Assembly: GCA_003194525.1 (NCBI GenBank)
Contig: NBIV01000018.1
Coordinates: 248,001-312,000 of the forward strand
Direction: 5' to 3'
DNA length: 64,000 nt
DNA from: Gracilariopsis chorda
Taxonomy: Eukaryota; Rhodophyta; Florideophyceae; Gracilariales; Gracilariaceae
A program made the translations under genes and the position numbers. The notes below the pieces were generated by a model. It was not told where the DNA came from and made no database searches. It saw only the letters and a program-made list of their open reading frames with translations. Positions 30,844 through 40,736 of the stretch are shown here, piece after piece; within the stretch, counting starts at the first letter, position 1, and the number at the start of each line of letters is the position of its first letter.

Positions 30844-32760
30844 ACTGTACGGGCTTTCTTTTTTGTTTGTGAGTGTGTGCGTGCTGTGTGTGATGCTGAT
30901 ATGGGTGGATTTGCAGGGCGTGTTGCGTTTCGGAGACAGCTGTGCTTTGCTCTCGTACTAATCATCTTTGTAGCTAGTGCTAGGTAGTTTCTATACTCTT
31001 TTCCCGTAACCCCGTCTTCCACTAAACTCTGACTTTAACTTGTTGGCCATCAACACGAACCGCTTTTTACCAACACTCAAAACATACTACCTTTCTCCTT
31101 TCCCACGCAACGAAAGGGTACATGACACTGCTCTCACCGCAATCTTGCTCTCTACCAATCGAAAAGTGCATCAATTGTCGCTCTCAAGAGCGCCTTGATA
31201 CCCTAGTGTTGCCAGCGCTTCAACAAATCTACTACGGAGCTTTATTTGTACAATCGTGTGCATCATGGACAGCTTTCAACGAATCTTGTAAGCTTTTTCA
31301 TTTGATATTGCCAGTACCTTCTGCGCGAGCTACTTTCTTTCCAAATTGGGCACCTGAAAAGAACGCTTCAGCGACGAGTTGTGCATCACCACTGCCAGCT
31401 TTCTACTCCTGCCTCACAGTTGGTGCTATTGAGACTTACTTCCGTTTCGGTTTTGACTGCATCGTGTCGAGCGCGTGCGCATTAGTGTCTCATGCATCAT
31501 GCATGATGATGATGATGATGATGATGATGTGCGTATCATGATATTTGCTGCATGCTGTGCACAGTGATTGACGGGAATGCTGAATAAAAGCATGAAAAAA
31601 GCTGTACCTACTGCGGGTCAAACGGTTGCGTAAATCAGCACGTTGCATAGGCAGCCCGTGGCGGCTCAATGCATGCGTTATCCATTATTTCGGTGCAGGA
31701 TGCACGCCAACCGTTTTCGGCGCCGAATTCGTGCTGTTGTAAGGGGCGGGGGGAGTTCACTCGAGTGACAGGGCATTGAGCTCCCATGCATTCCGGTGAA
31801 CACCGCTCTCGACAGCCCTAATTCGCAATCGCCGTTTTTCACTGCCATAACTCGCAATCTGTGCCCGTCGTGGGTACGTATCGAAATACGAAATGCGAAT
31901 GTAAGGCACGCTACAAGGTGCCGCCGCAAGCTCCCAGCTGCGGAGACTCTATCTAGCGAGGGTACGAGGGTAAATGCAAACGCGATGTTTAGCCGTCGTC
32001 GGTGCCCTTTGGTGCCCACTTGCATGCTAGACGAAGAAAAGCTCCCCTGTAGAGTTAGATTCTACCACAATGCCGTAATCAGGTAATGTGTGCCCATAAA
32101 AAAGAAGAAGGTGCCCACTTACATCGGCGAAGTTCTCCGGCGCCAATGCCCACGTTAGAAACGCAGCGGCGGCACAACGCCTCCTCCGCTGGAAAAAAAA
32201 AACAGAAATTAACCCTTATCTAAACTACCCTGCTACCGTTCACCAACGGTACGAAAGCATAGATCTTTCGTCAACTGCAGCACGCACTGCAACTCACGTC
32301 GCTGCTACAGCCTCCCAACTGCTCCAGTGAGTGGTCAAGGCACGGCCAGAGCGGCGCTGCTGACCAATCGCCTTGGCGCTGCCGGATGACGTCTGCAGCA
32401 CTGCAGCAGCAGCCCCTTGCGCCACGTCTACGCATTCTAGACTCCTCGAGACGTTTGATTCTGCATACCTGAGCACAAATATGTACTTCCGTCGATCACT
32501 CGCCCTGCCGATAACATCATATCACACCTTGGAGATTCCACTTCTTTCCATGCTGCCTCTTAGAAGCAGCAGTCCACTCTTACCCTACCCGCCCGCCATA
32601 AACGCATCGTCTAATTGCACACTCTTCCTCAAACGGTCCGCAATAAGAAAAAAAAAAACGGCTCTGTGTCATTACCATAACTTCACTCGCAAAACGTCTC
32701 CTATGTGCAACTATCTTGCATTCCATTTTGACCGAAACCCGCTGTTTTGTGACATCCTCA
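30844..32760. other. Intergenic, no convincing gene
   Basis: Contains an (ATG)n microsatellite at about 31503-31529, which inflates a 139-codon frame with a Met run. Nothing else is recognisable. Confidence 0.5.
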
Positions 32761-34470
32761 ATGAACGTGTTCTGGATGCATCGAGATTGTCGTCTGCAAG
32801 ACAACCCAGCTCTCGCAGCTGCAGCCTCTGCAAGTGCCCCTCTTTGCATTCTGTACATCTACGACCATGCCCATCTGTCCAGCGACACCTTTCACCAGTC
32901 ACACCTTCGTTTCATTAACCAAGGTCTACAATGCCTCAACACCCGCCTGAACCAACAAGGTGGTCATGTCACCTTCAGAGTGGGCCATGCGCTTCACGTT
33001 CTCAAACAAATCCACAACACAAGCCCCATTTCTGCCATACATGTCAACGCTATCGTTCCAAATCACCAGGAGCGCAGTACTCGCGCTGCTGTCAGACAAT
33101 GGGTTGAGCAGCTAGCCATCACTTGGAACGAGTCCCCAATCCCAGGCATTGTTTCTACAGGCCGTCCATCCGTCGGATGGGCGCACCATTGGCTACAGGA
33201 CATGCATAAACCTGTACCAAACCTTCCAGAACCACTTAACTTTGTAAGTAGCGCTGTGCTTTGTCCGGAGACGTTGCGCGAACCTCATCAGCTCTCAGCG
33301 CTCAAGTACCGTGGAGAGCGACCTGAAGCACAGACGGGTGGCGAAATCAAAGCTACTTCTGTACTTGAAGACTTTCTATACCAAAGAGGTAAAGATTATT
33401 CGTCTGCCCTCTCAAGCCCTGTGACAGCATGGCACGCATGTTCACGATTGAGCCCCTACCTGGCATGGGGACACATATCACTGCGCACGGTCTTTCGGGC
33501 CTTAGATAAGAGGCAACAACAACTGCGAGAACAGAAGCAATCAAGAAATCGTTCTCAACCCAACGATCCATGGCTCAAGTCCATGTCCGCTTTCGCAGCC
33601 CGGTTACGCTGGCGCTCCCACTTTTCACAGAAGCTGCACGATGATCCGCAAATGCAAACTCAAAACGCGTGTCGTGCGTACGACGGTTTGCGGGAGAGCG
33701 AGTGGAGAGAGCATATGTTCCAAGCTTGGATTTCGGGCCGCACCGGATTTCCAATGGTGGATGCCTGTATGCGCGCCCTGCATCAGTCGGGATGGATTAA
33801 CTTTCGAATGAGAGCTATGCTAGTTTCCTTTGCGAGTTATACGCTCTGGTTAGACTGGAAACGCTTGGCCGCTCCGCTCGCGCGCTTGTTCCTCGATTAT
33901 GAGCCTGGAATTCACTATCCGCAGTTGCAGATGCAGTCCGGAACAACCGGTGTGAACGCACTTCGAATATACAATGCAACAAAGCAGCTTTTGGACCACG
34001 ATCCTGAGGGCCAATTCGTCAGGCGCTATGTGCTGGAGCTACATCATGTCCCGAAAAAATATCTTGCAGAACCCAGTTCTATGGCGCTACAAGCACAAGT
34101 CGCGGCCGACTGTCGCATTGGTGTTGACTACCCGAGCCCTGTCGTAGACGCGCCTGACGCTTACAAGACTGCAAGACTGCGTTTTAGTGAGGTTAGAAAC
34201 AGAGAAACCACGCGGAAAGCGGTAACTGCTGTGTACGACAAGCACGGTTCTCGTAGAGGACGACAAACCATTTCGAGAAATAAGCGCGAGCGCAAGGCAC
34301 AAACCGATTCCACTGCAGAAGATTCAAGGGCACCCAAAACCCGTCGTACTCGAAGATGCAGCGTGTGTGCATCTGAAGACCATATAAAGGGTCTCCGATG
34401 CCGCGCATGGATGTTGAAGGCCCATAGTCCAAATAAGAACTGTGTTAAGGAAAAAGAATCACTCCCATAG
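32761..34470 (+). CDS. Cryptochrome/photolyase family protein (bacterial-type) with C-terminal extension
   Basis: Flavin-dependent, light-driven DNA repair enzyme or photoreceptor. 569 aa from ATG 32761; the longer frame begins with TTG. The N-terminal antenna domain opens MNVFWMHRDCRLQDNPAL. The FAD domain shows SPYLAWGHISLR, WRSHFSQKLHDDP, GRTGFPMVDACMRALHQSGW, NFRMRAMLVSFASYTLW, DYEPGIHYPQLQMQSGTTG and RIYNATKQLLDHDPEG. These are close to the photolyase-like group common in bacteria and algae. The catalytic activity is not assignable by eye. The last 110 residues are an extra basic tail with CSVCASEDHIKGLRC, a zinc-knuckle-like Cys/His group. No intron. 281 nt upstream of the ureide fusion gene. 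Confidence 0.9.
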   Translation: MNVFWMHRDCRLQDNPALAAAASASAPLCILYIYDHAHLSSDTFHQSHLRFINQGLQCLNTRLNQQGGHVTFRVGHALHVLKQIHNTSPISAIHVNAIVPNHQERSTRAAVRQWVEQLAITWNESPIPGIVSTGRPSVGWAHHWLQDMHKPVPNLPEPLNFVSSAVLCPETLREPHQLSALKYRGERPEAQTGGEIKATSVLEDFLYQRGKDYSSALSSPVTAWHACSRLSPYLAWGHISLRTVFRALDKRQQQLREQKQSRNRSQPNDPWLKSMSAFAARLRWRSHFSQKLHDDPQMQTQNACRAYDGLRESEWREHMFQAWISGRTGFPMVDACMRALHQSGWINFRMRAMLVSFASYTLWLDWKRLAAPLARLFLDYEPGIHYPQLQMQSGTTGVNALRIYNATKQLLDHDPEGQFVRRYVLELHHVPKKYLAEPSSMALQAQVAADCRIGVDYPSPVVDAPDAYKTARLRFSEVRNRETTRKAVTAVYDKHGSRRGRQTISRNKRERKAQTDSTAEDSRAPKTRRTRRCSVCASEDHIKGLRCRAWMLKAHSPNKNCVKEKESLP

Positions 34471-34619
34471 ACCAGACCACGATCAACAAGCTTCGGCCAG
34501 AGCAACTAGCTAACCTTCTAGGTTAGCAGTCCGCTAACTAGCGTTTCGTACAATCTCGACACTGGAAAGAAAACCTCTTGCAAGGTAAGAAGATACATTA
34601 GGCACTTTTTTTGCTACAA

Positions 34620-36104
34620 ATGAATCTCGCAAGTCACATCAACGTTTTTTTGAATCGCGTGCGCTGGCACGTACTCGGTCGAACAGAGCAACTCAATAAT
34701 GGACGGAACAGGCCATACAACACCGTCCAGGTCTTGCTCGATCACCCTACGATGAGTAACAAGAAAGAAATTGAGAGTGCCCAACGAAGGGAAGCTTTTG
34801 TACCGCGTTCATTTCTCCCTGACTGGAGCCTTACCACCCAAGTCTTACTTTTCATTAGTAGTGAGACGGAAGAAACACAGCTTCCACGTGCGTTCTCCTA
34901 TGGAATGAACGATGGCTTCTGGCGTCTTCACGACCTCTTCAACAAATACGGGATATCCGTAACCTTATGTGCTGAACCCAGTGTCTTGGCCAAACTCCCT
35001 TCACAGCTTGAAGCGATACAGCAAGCAAAATGGGAGATTGCTCCGAAGATTTCAAATCCCAGGGTTATATTGGAGGAGTTGAGGTTACATCGCGAGCTAA
35101 CAGGAAGCGCACCATCAGGAGTCTTAATGTCAGAGCCCTGTCTTCTCACATGCCGCCCTGAAGTCCTGAGCAAAGTTCAGTACATAACAGCTGGTTGCGG
35201 AGACGCACCATATTGGCTTCATCTCGACAGAGATGAGCGACCTCCCCTGAATATCCTCAACATCCCGTTCTCTCCATCTATTAACGACCTAGCTATCTCG
35301 GAAGAAGAATGCTCTTCTAAGAGTTTTTGCGAGCACCTCTCTAAGACATTTGATAAACTCTCACGAGAGGAAGTCGGCGTGAGGAATACAAAGGTCTTGA
35401 CTATTATGCTTCATTCACATATGGCCGGCCGGCCAGCTTTCGCAGAGAGTCTCGGAGAATTCTTCGAGAATAAGAACGTTCAGGCCTGTTGCAAAACCAG
35501 GCGGGATATAGCTTCGTTTTTTCATCAACACGCCCAACCAATGCCTGTTTTTGAACCTTCTAAGCTGTCACGATACCAGTTTGCGGATATCTTCGGAGCA
35601 GTATTCGAACGTTCTCAATGGCTCGCGGAACGAGCGCACGCCTATGTATCACCCGCGCACAATTCTCCTCCTGGAGTTCACAATGCAATGTGTAGAGCAT
35701 TTCGTAGTGCTACCGTAGAGGAACGTATGCTGGTCGTGAGGGCCCATCCCGACCTGGCTGGAAAGCTTAAGGCAGCAGAGCGATTATCAGATTATAGCTC
35801 AGAAGAACAGTCAAGTATGGGATTGGACGCCCTAACAGACGCCGAAAGGGAGCATTTTACTACCCTTAATCAGCGTTACAAGGACACGCATCGTTTTCCG
35901 TTCATCATCGCCGTTAGAAATTACACAAGACAGCAAATCCTTGAAGAATTTGAGAGGCGAGTCAACAATGCAACTGCCAAAGAAAGTGAAGAAGCTTGTA
36001 GTCAAGTCGAGGCTATCGCCCGCCTTCGCATAGAAAAGGTATTCCAAGAACAGACTAGACCAAAAAAGGTGTCAAACTCCTCCACAACAATCAACAAAGA
36101 TTGA
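34620..36104 (+). CDS. PuuE-like deacetylase domain fused to OHCU decarboxylase (UraD)
   Basis: Purine (ureide) catabolism. The C-terminal 170 residues are an OHCU decarboxylase, which turns OHCU from urate into S-allantoin. Its key motifs are intact: VRAHPDLAGKL (catalytic His), SSEEQSSMGLDALT (Glu) and RFPFIIAVRNYT. The N-terminal 280 residues have the outline of PuuE allantoinase (polysaccharide-deacetylase fold): YGMNDGFWRLHDLFNKYGI, APYWLHL and MLHSHMAGRPA. However, the usual SHG and TGRCS-like blocks are replaced by EIAPKISNP and SEPCLLTCRP, and about 40 residues near the N-terminus are shorter. The domain may therefore be inactive or altered. Starts: ATG 34620 (basic, presequence-like leader) or ATG 34752 (MSNKKEIES). 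Confidence 0.88.
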   Translation: MNLASHINVFLNRVRWHVLGRTEQLNNGRNRPYNTVQVLLDHPTMSNKKEIESAQRREAFVPRSFLPDWSLTTQVLLFISSETEETQLPRAFSYGMNDGFWRLHDLFNKYGISVTLCAEPSVLAKLPSQLEAIQQAKWEIAPKISNPRVILEELRLHRELTGSAPSGVLMSEPCLLTCRPEVLSKVQYITAGCGDAPYWLHLDRDERPPLNILNIPFSPSINDLAISEEECSSKSFCEHLSKTFDKLSREEVGVRNTKVLTIMLHSHMAGRPAFAESLGEFFENKNVQACCKTRRDIASFFHQHAQPMPVFEPSKLSRYQFADIFGAVFERSQWLAERAHAYVSPAHNSPPGVHNAMCRAFRSATVEERMLVVRAHPDLAGKLKAAERLSDYSSEEQSSMGLDALTDAEREHFTTLNQRYKDTHRFPFIIAVRNYTRQQILEEFERRVNNATAKESEEACSQVEAIARLRIEKVFQEQTRPKKVSNSSTTINKD

Positions 36105-36303
36105 ACATTCCACTGCGTTGTACAATGCCCCTTAAATAAACAAGCGTAAAAGCCAACGTCGCATCTGGACTCTGGAAAACGCATCCTCTGCTCAAGACCT
36201 CGCTTTGTTCGGAAGGAGTAAACGTATGCTGTATACCAGCATTCCTTTGGAAGAAATAGATTAAGCTCACAGTTACATGCCTCTTCGTCACATAAGTCTC
36301 GAA

Positions 36304-37134
36304 TCATGTAACCCCCGGATCATCGCTCCCCTTTCCAGTTGCACGTTTTGCGCGTTGATCGTGAGCTCGTTTCAGTGCGATTTCTCGTCGTTTCAGTTGA
36401 ACTTCTTTCTTCTTCTTGACGTATTCCTCGTCAGTTAGCCTTGGTTGACCTTTGCTTAACCTTGTCTCCATCCAAAGCTTGCGATTACGATGAAAAGCTG
36501 ATATCTTTTCACTTCGCAACTTATTGCTGCGCGCGTAGTCATTTATTGCCTTTGCTTTGTCATCATCACAAAGAGTTATGCTATCCATTCGTCCAATTTC
36601 TACCTTGTGCTTTGGTACCCCGTTCGCCTCCTCTTTCATTCGCTTCTTTGCAGCTCTCTTTTCTAACATTTTTGCGCGATACGACGGATCCGCCCATCTT
36701 TTTCTGGCTGCTTCGGAACGCTTGCTCCATTTTTTTGGACGACCCGGTGCAGACTCACCGTAGGCTTGGGATGGAGGACCTTCGGGTCCGTATTCGCTTT
36801 CAACTTCCAGTCTTCTGTTGTCATTCTCGAAAAGATCGATGATAGCTTCGTCTCTGGGGTCCATGGGAAGAAACCGTCCCGAAAGCTTTGAAGTCTTTTT
36901 CTCCCAGTCGTCAGGTCGACGCTTTTTCTGCACTCGTAGCATTCGCAAGGGAGAATGTCTCTCTTGGATGGTGCAGATGCCCTCTGTGGAATAGATTTGC
37001 TTGCCACTAGGAACACTTACGCGTACATGAGTCTGAAATGCACATGCGAACACATTTGAACAAAACAAAGTGCTTCTCTTTAGTGGAGTCTTCGGGCCAA
37101 ACAACCCATGCTGGAATGAAGAACCCAACTTCAT
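36304..37134 (-). CDS. Basic protein with NUMOD3-like motif, unknown function
   Basis: 276 aa from ATG 37134. The N-terminal 60 residues are basic and Ser/Cys-rich and could target an organelle. The centre has SAPGRPKKWSKRSEAARKRW followed by ADPSYRAKMLEKRA. Part of this looks like an AT-hook (GRPKK) and part like the NUMOD3-type helix found in plant nuclear/plastid proteins. The C-terminal third is Lys/Arg-rich helix (YVKKKKEVQLKRREIALKRA). Probably binds nucleic acid. Convergent with the ureide gene, divergent from METTL17. Confidence 0.65.
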   Translation of the reverse strand: MKLGSSFQHGLFGPKTPLKRSTLFCSNVFACAFQTHVRVSVPSGKQIYSTEGICTIQERHSPLRMLRVQKKRRPDDWEKKTSKLSGRFLPMDPRDEAIIDLFENDNRRLEVESEYGPEGPPSQAYGESAPGRPKKWSKRSEAARKRWADPSYRAKMLEKRAAKKRMKEEANGVPKHKVEIGRMDSITLCDDDKAKAINDYARSNKLRSEKISAFHRNRKLWMETRLSKGQPRLTDEEYVKKKKEVQLKRREIALKRAHDQRAKRATGKGSDDPGVT

Positions 37135-37565
37135 TGTCTGCTGAGGTTCGAGAATTCATACACAAGGGGAGAACCCTAATGTCGCGATTCCAAGAACTGG
37201 CTATGCAAGTCAAACCTTTCTTCAGTTGCAATACATCAGCCACTTTAACAAGTGCTTCAGACTGAAGTCAGAGCTGTTTTCATGTTCCGGCGCTCCACGA
37301 TAAAACACCAAAACCGAAAGGAAGTGTGTGTGGTGTCTGACGCCTGAGGGTTGCTCGAACGAAAGAGGGCTCCAGTAGCAAAAAAGCTACGCGGTTAAAA
37401 AAGATCATATCTCCAAATCACATTAAATCTTACGTAATCCATCTTCACGACAATGCCAACAGCAGCTGGGCGTGCTGCTAGGCACAGAGGCATATCTAGC
37501 TGGACACCATAGCATTTGCAAGTTCCTTTCTAGCAGAATTTCACTTCCAATGACCGTGGACCTCA

Positions 37566-39038
37566 ATGCACAAGATGATTCCGCTGCGGTCACCCAATTA
37601 TGCGCTTCCATATCGGAGACTTAGCACACTTCACCGACGTCTTTGTTCCACGACACAGACAGATATTGGATCGGACACGCCAAGGTTTCCTCCTGTACCG
37701 TCAGTTTTTGTTTCACAGTCATATCGTCGCGTCCGAAACTCTCCGACGCTACCTTTAGAAGCTGTCGCCATTCCCCACACAGTGCAAGCTGAGGTCCACG
37801 CTTTGATCAAAGAACACAGTCTTTCTGCAAAGAATATTAGGAAACATGTGAAGGCACTAGATCTACTACGAGCGCAGGACTTCGAGCGTCGAAAAATCGT
37901 TTCACGCAAGGGTCAGCCCATTGTTCGTCGTCCACTCAAGTACGACGAAGAGGAAGCTGTTTCCTACGCTGCGTTACGGATGCCTGCGACGCTAGCGGCA
38001 AACGTCTTTGTTATGGCTGAGATTCGTCGTCTCTTACCTGATTTTGCTCCTATCAAACTATTGGATTTCGGTACAGGTGTGGGAGTTTCAGTAATGGCAG
38101 CTGCTCGTGCTTTTCCGAACCCCACACCCGACCAAGGTTCGTCTTCAATTCGCATGGCTGCATTAGTAGATCAATCAGAGCCGATGCTTAGAGTGGGATC
38201 AAAGATTTTGAAATCAGATCCAGCTGCATCTTCGACTAGCGTCTCGTCTGCCTTATCTTTGCACGACAAGGTTCTCAGGCAAGCGGAGTTTGACATTGTA
38301 TGTGCCTCTTACTCACTGAATGAGATCGTTCGGAAAGCAATGGCAAATCCTTTAGACTGTGAAGATTCTGACCGCGATGGCGGTTCCGTGAGTCGGGAGA
38401 AACGGGTCAAGTTGGCAGAAAATAACCTACGGAGGACAGTCAAATCGCTTTGGTCACGTACAGCACCGGGAGGTCTTTTGATAGTGGTTGAAGATGGTAC
38501 TGCGGCTGGCTTTGAAATTGTGTCATTCGCAAGAGATTTGCTGCTGCGCTATAACGATGCAGAAACCGTGAAGGCCGAGCATCTTGATTCAAACTCAAGT
38601 GGTCACAAGGACCGAGCTACTCAAGCAAGAGTTGTAGCCCCATGCCTGCATTCTAGAACATGCCCGCTACGAGGTTCCATTACGCGTCGTCGTATATGCC
38701 GATTTCAGCAACGCTTGAATCGACCGCTCTTCTCTCGAAATGCCCGTCCACTACCGACTGGTTACGAAGATGAATATTTCTCTTTTATTGCCATTCAGAA
38801 GATACTTCTGGAAGAGAAGTCTCCAAATGATACAGAAGCCAAGGGTTGGGGTAGATTAATTAGACCTCCTCTAATGAAGGGCAAGCATATCGCTCTTGAC
38901 GCATGTACGAAGGACGGAAATCTGGAACGAAGAGTTGTTTCCAAGAAGAATGCCCCCTTGGGCAGTTCTCTCGAGCCCGTCGGTCCAAATGGGGTGATGT
39001 ATGGCCAGAAGAACCCCGTTCTGGTGTACAAGTACTGA
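37566..39038 (+). CDS. Mitochondrial ribosome assembly methyltransferase-like protein (METTL17/Rsm22)
   Basis: Assembly factor of the mitochondrial small ribosomal subunit. 490 aa from ATG 37566. The leader MHKMIPLRSPNYALPYRRLSTLHRRLCS is a good mitochondrial presequence. YAALRMPATLAANVFVM and LLDFGTGVGVSVMAA form the Rsm22 and SAM-binding blocks. Near the C-terminus, APCLHSRTCPL followed by RRRIC supplies three of the cysteines that bind a 4Fe-4S cluster in this family. It is followed by an FSFIAIQK segment, also typical. Divergent from the NUMOD3-like gene and convergent with eIF2-beta. Confidence 0.87.
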   Translation: MHKMIPLRSPNYALPYRRLSTLHRRLCSTTQTDIGSDTPRFPPVPSVFVSQSYRRVRNSPTLPLEAVAIPHTVQAEVHALIKEHSLSAKNIRKHVKALDLLRAQDFERRKIVSRKGQPIVRRPLKYDEEEAVSYAALRMPATLAANVFVMAEIRRLLPDFAPIKLLDFGTGVGVSVMAAARAFPNPTPDQGSSSIRMAALVDQSEPMLRVGSKILKSDPAASSTSVSSALSLHDKVLRQAEFDIVCASYSLNEIVRKAMANPLDCEDSDRDGGSVSREKRVKLAENNLRRTVKSLWSRTAPGGLLIVVEDGTAAGFEIVSFARDLLLRYNDAETVKAEHLDSNSSGHKDRATQARVVAPCLHSRTCPLRGSITRRRICRFQQRLNRPLFSRNARPLPTGYEDEYFSFIAIQKILLEEKSPNDTEAKGWGRLIRPPLMKGKHIALDACTKDGNLERRVVSKKNAPLGSSLEPVGPNGVMYGQKNPVLVYKY

Positions 39039-39174
39039 ACTTTTGAGATGATAGCTAGAATAACCATGAAACAAAAGGCTCCAACAAAGCAAACAGAACG
39101 CATGGAGCTCTTGGATCATATAAACAGCTTCAACATAAAATAAAAGCGACCTTTGGCTTGGCAGATATGGGTGT

Positions 39175-40047
39175 TTACCTTCTCTTACGCTTCTCCACTT
39201 GTGCCATAAATCCTTGCCTAATGGGAGCTACTGAGCGTTTAGCTCCACAACTCTCACATGAAACGAAATAAAGTCGGGTATTCGCGTCTCGCATTAAAAC
39301 GGTATCAGGAGATCGACAAGACGTACAGATTACATACTCAAGCATATACTTCTTGAGAACGTTTAAAATACCCTCCGCACCGAAGCGCCCTTTGATGACC
39401 AACCTTCCACCGTCCTGAATGTTACTAGTTGTTCCGAGTTCTGCACCGATATAGTTCAAAAGATGCTCTTGTTGTCGATGAATACTCTTGCAAATTGAAC
39501 CGAAATTGAGAAAGACGGTTTTCTTCGTTCCTTCTCGAGCAACTTGTGGAAGCGGAAGAGAAACCTTCTTACTGACAGGGCCACCACTGGCCAAAGCTGG
39601 GTTCTTTCCATGCAAGAACTGGAGAGCGCGGCCGATAAGCTCTGCATACGTGTAGTCGCGATCAGTTCCATCCCACGGTTGGGGTTGAACATCTCGACGT
39701 GACACTCCCTCTGCGGTTTCTCTCGCTTTGCCGGATTCTGCGTCGGCATCAGCATCGAAGAAAACCTTCTTCTTCGTTTTCTTCTTTCCAGAGAAATCGG
39801 GAAGAGCAAAGTCCAGCGGTTCGTCGACGGGAGCGGCGGAAGGCACGTCAGGGTTCAAGTTCGCACCGTCTTCCAATGCGATGTTCCCAACTCCATTTGT
39901 TACACCTTCGACATTACCAGCTGTCGCTTTCGGCTTCTTCTTTTTCTTTTTCTTGGTTAAATCAAACGAAGGAACAGCAGTGGTCTCAACCTCTTTGTTT
40001 TCGCTTACTGGAGCTGCTTTGACATCTTCTGGAGCCTCGCCACCCAT
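39175..40047 (-). CDS. EIF2B2-like (eIF2-beta): Translation initiation factor eIF2 subunit beta
   Basis: Part of the eIF2 ternary complex that brings Met-tRNAi to the 40S ribosome; note that the subunit's standard human symbol is EIF2S2. 290 aa from ATG 40047 (MGGEAPEDV). Two poly-Lys boxes are clear, TKKKKKKKPK and GKKKTKKK; these contact eIF5 and eIF2B. The folded domain has YTYAELIGRALQFLHGKNP, NFGSICKSIHRQQEHLLNYI and QDGGRLVIKGRF. The zinc finger uses ICTSCRSPDT and VSCESCGAKRSV. Intronless. Confidence 0.96.
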   Translation of the reverse strand: MGGEAPEDVKAAPVSENKEVETTAVPSFDLTKKKKKKKPKATAGNVEGVTNGVGNIALEDGANLNPDVPSAAPVDEPLDFALPDFSGKKKTKKKVFFDADADAESGKARETAEGVSRRDVQPQPWDGTDRDYTYAELIGRALQFLHGKNPALASGGPVSKKVSLPLPQVAREGTKKTVFLNFGSICKSIHRQQEHLLNYIGAELGTTSNIQDGGRLVIKGRFGAEGILNVLKKYMLEYVICTSCRSPDTVLMRDANTRLYFVSCESCGAKRSVAPIRQGFMAQVEKRKRR

Positions 40048-40736
40048 GGTTAGAGGATGGTGTGATCTGAGTCGCTCGCGCCAGACTCTTCCGGATTGTT
40101 TGCTGGTTTCGTCTAACAAAGCGGTTTACAAGAGAGAGAATTCAAGCAGGAGCCTTGGCGTCTTGACGAATTACGATTTGGACAGTGTCTGGAGTGTCTA
40201 GGACTTAGGAACTGGTGCTCAGGATCGTACCGAAAGTCGGATGTCATGTGCTCGACTAAGTTCGGTCAGTCCTACGCGACTATGTCCTTGCCGTCGTTGA
40301 CGCACCCATATAAATAGAAACCTAATTTGTACAATTCGTTGATTTTAATATTTTTCATCAAACAAACCTTGCCCAGCCGTCGAGAACGAGTTCTGGAACC
40401 CGGAGACGAATCCGTCACCATTCATGTACCCTTGTAGAATCTACAATGTAGATATGTTCACTCGAGCATCATGTTTTTCGGTGGAAGGGTTAGAAGCTAG
40501 CTAGACATCTACCCCTCTAACTTTTTATCCATATGAGCACCCTTATAACCCTTTACTGAACAATCAATCAAACAAACACGCATGCAAAACGTAGAAGGCT
40601 ACCATGCTAAACAGCATGTTCTTTGTCCCGATCGGTAGATAAGGGTTTTCATTGTACTCTTACCTTTGGTACAAACAAGCGGCGTATGGTAAGCCACTGC
40701 ATTTAACAGGGGCTACAGGAAAAGGATCCACAGTTT
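40048..40736. other. Intergenic, eIF2-beta upstream region
   Basis: No gene seen. Composition is AT-richer than the flanking genes. Confidence 0.5.

Noticed and set aside
31122-31541. 139-codon frame ending in a methionine run
   Set aside because: The Met run is an (ATG)n microsatellite; the rest shows no conserved features.
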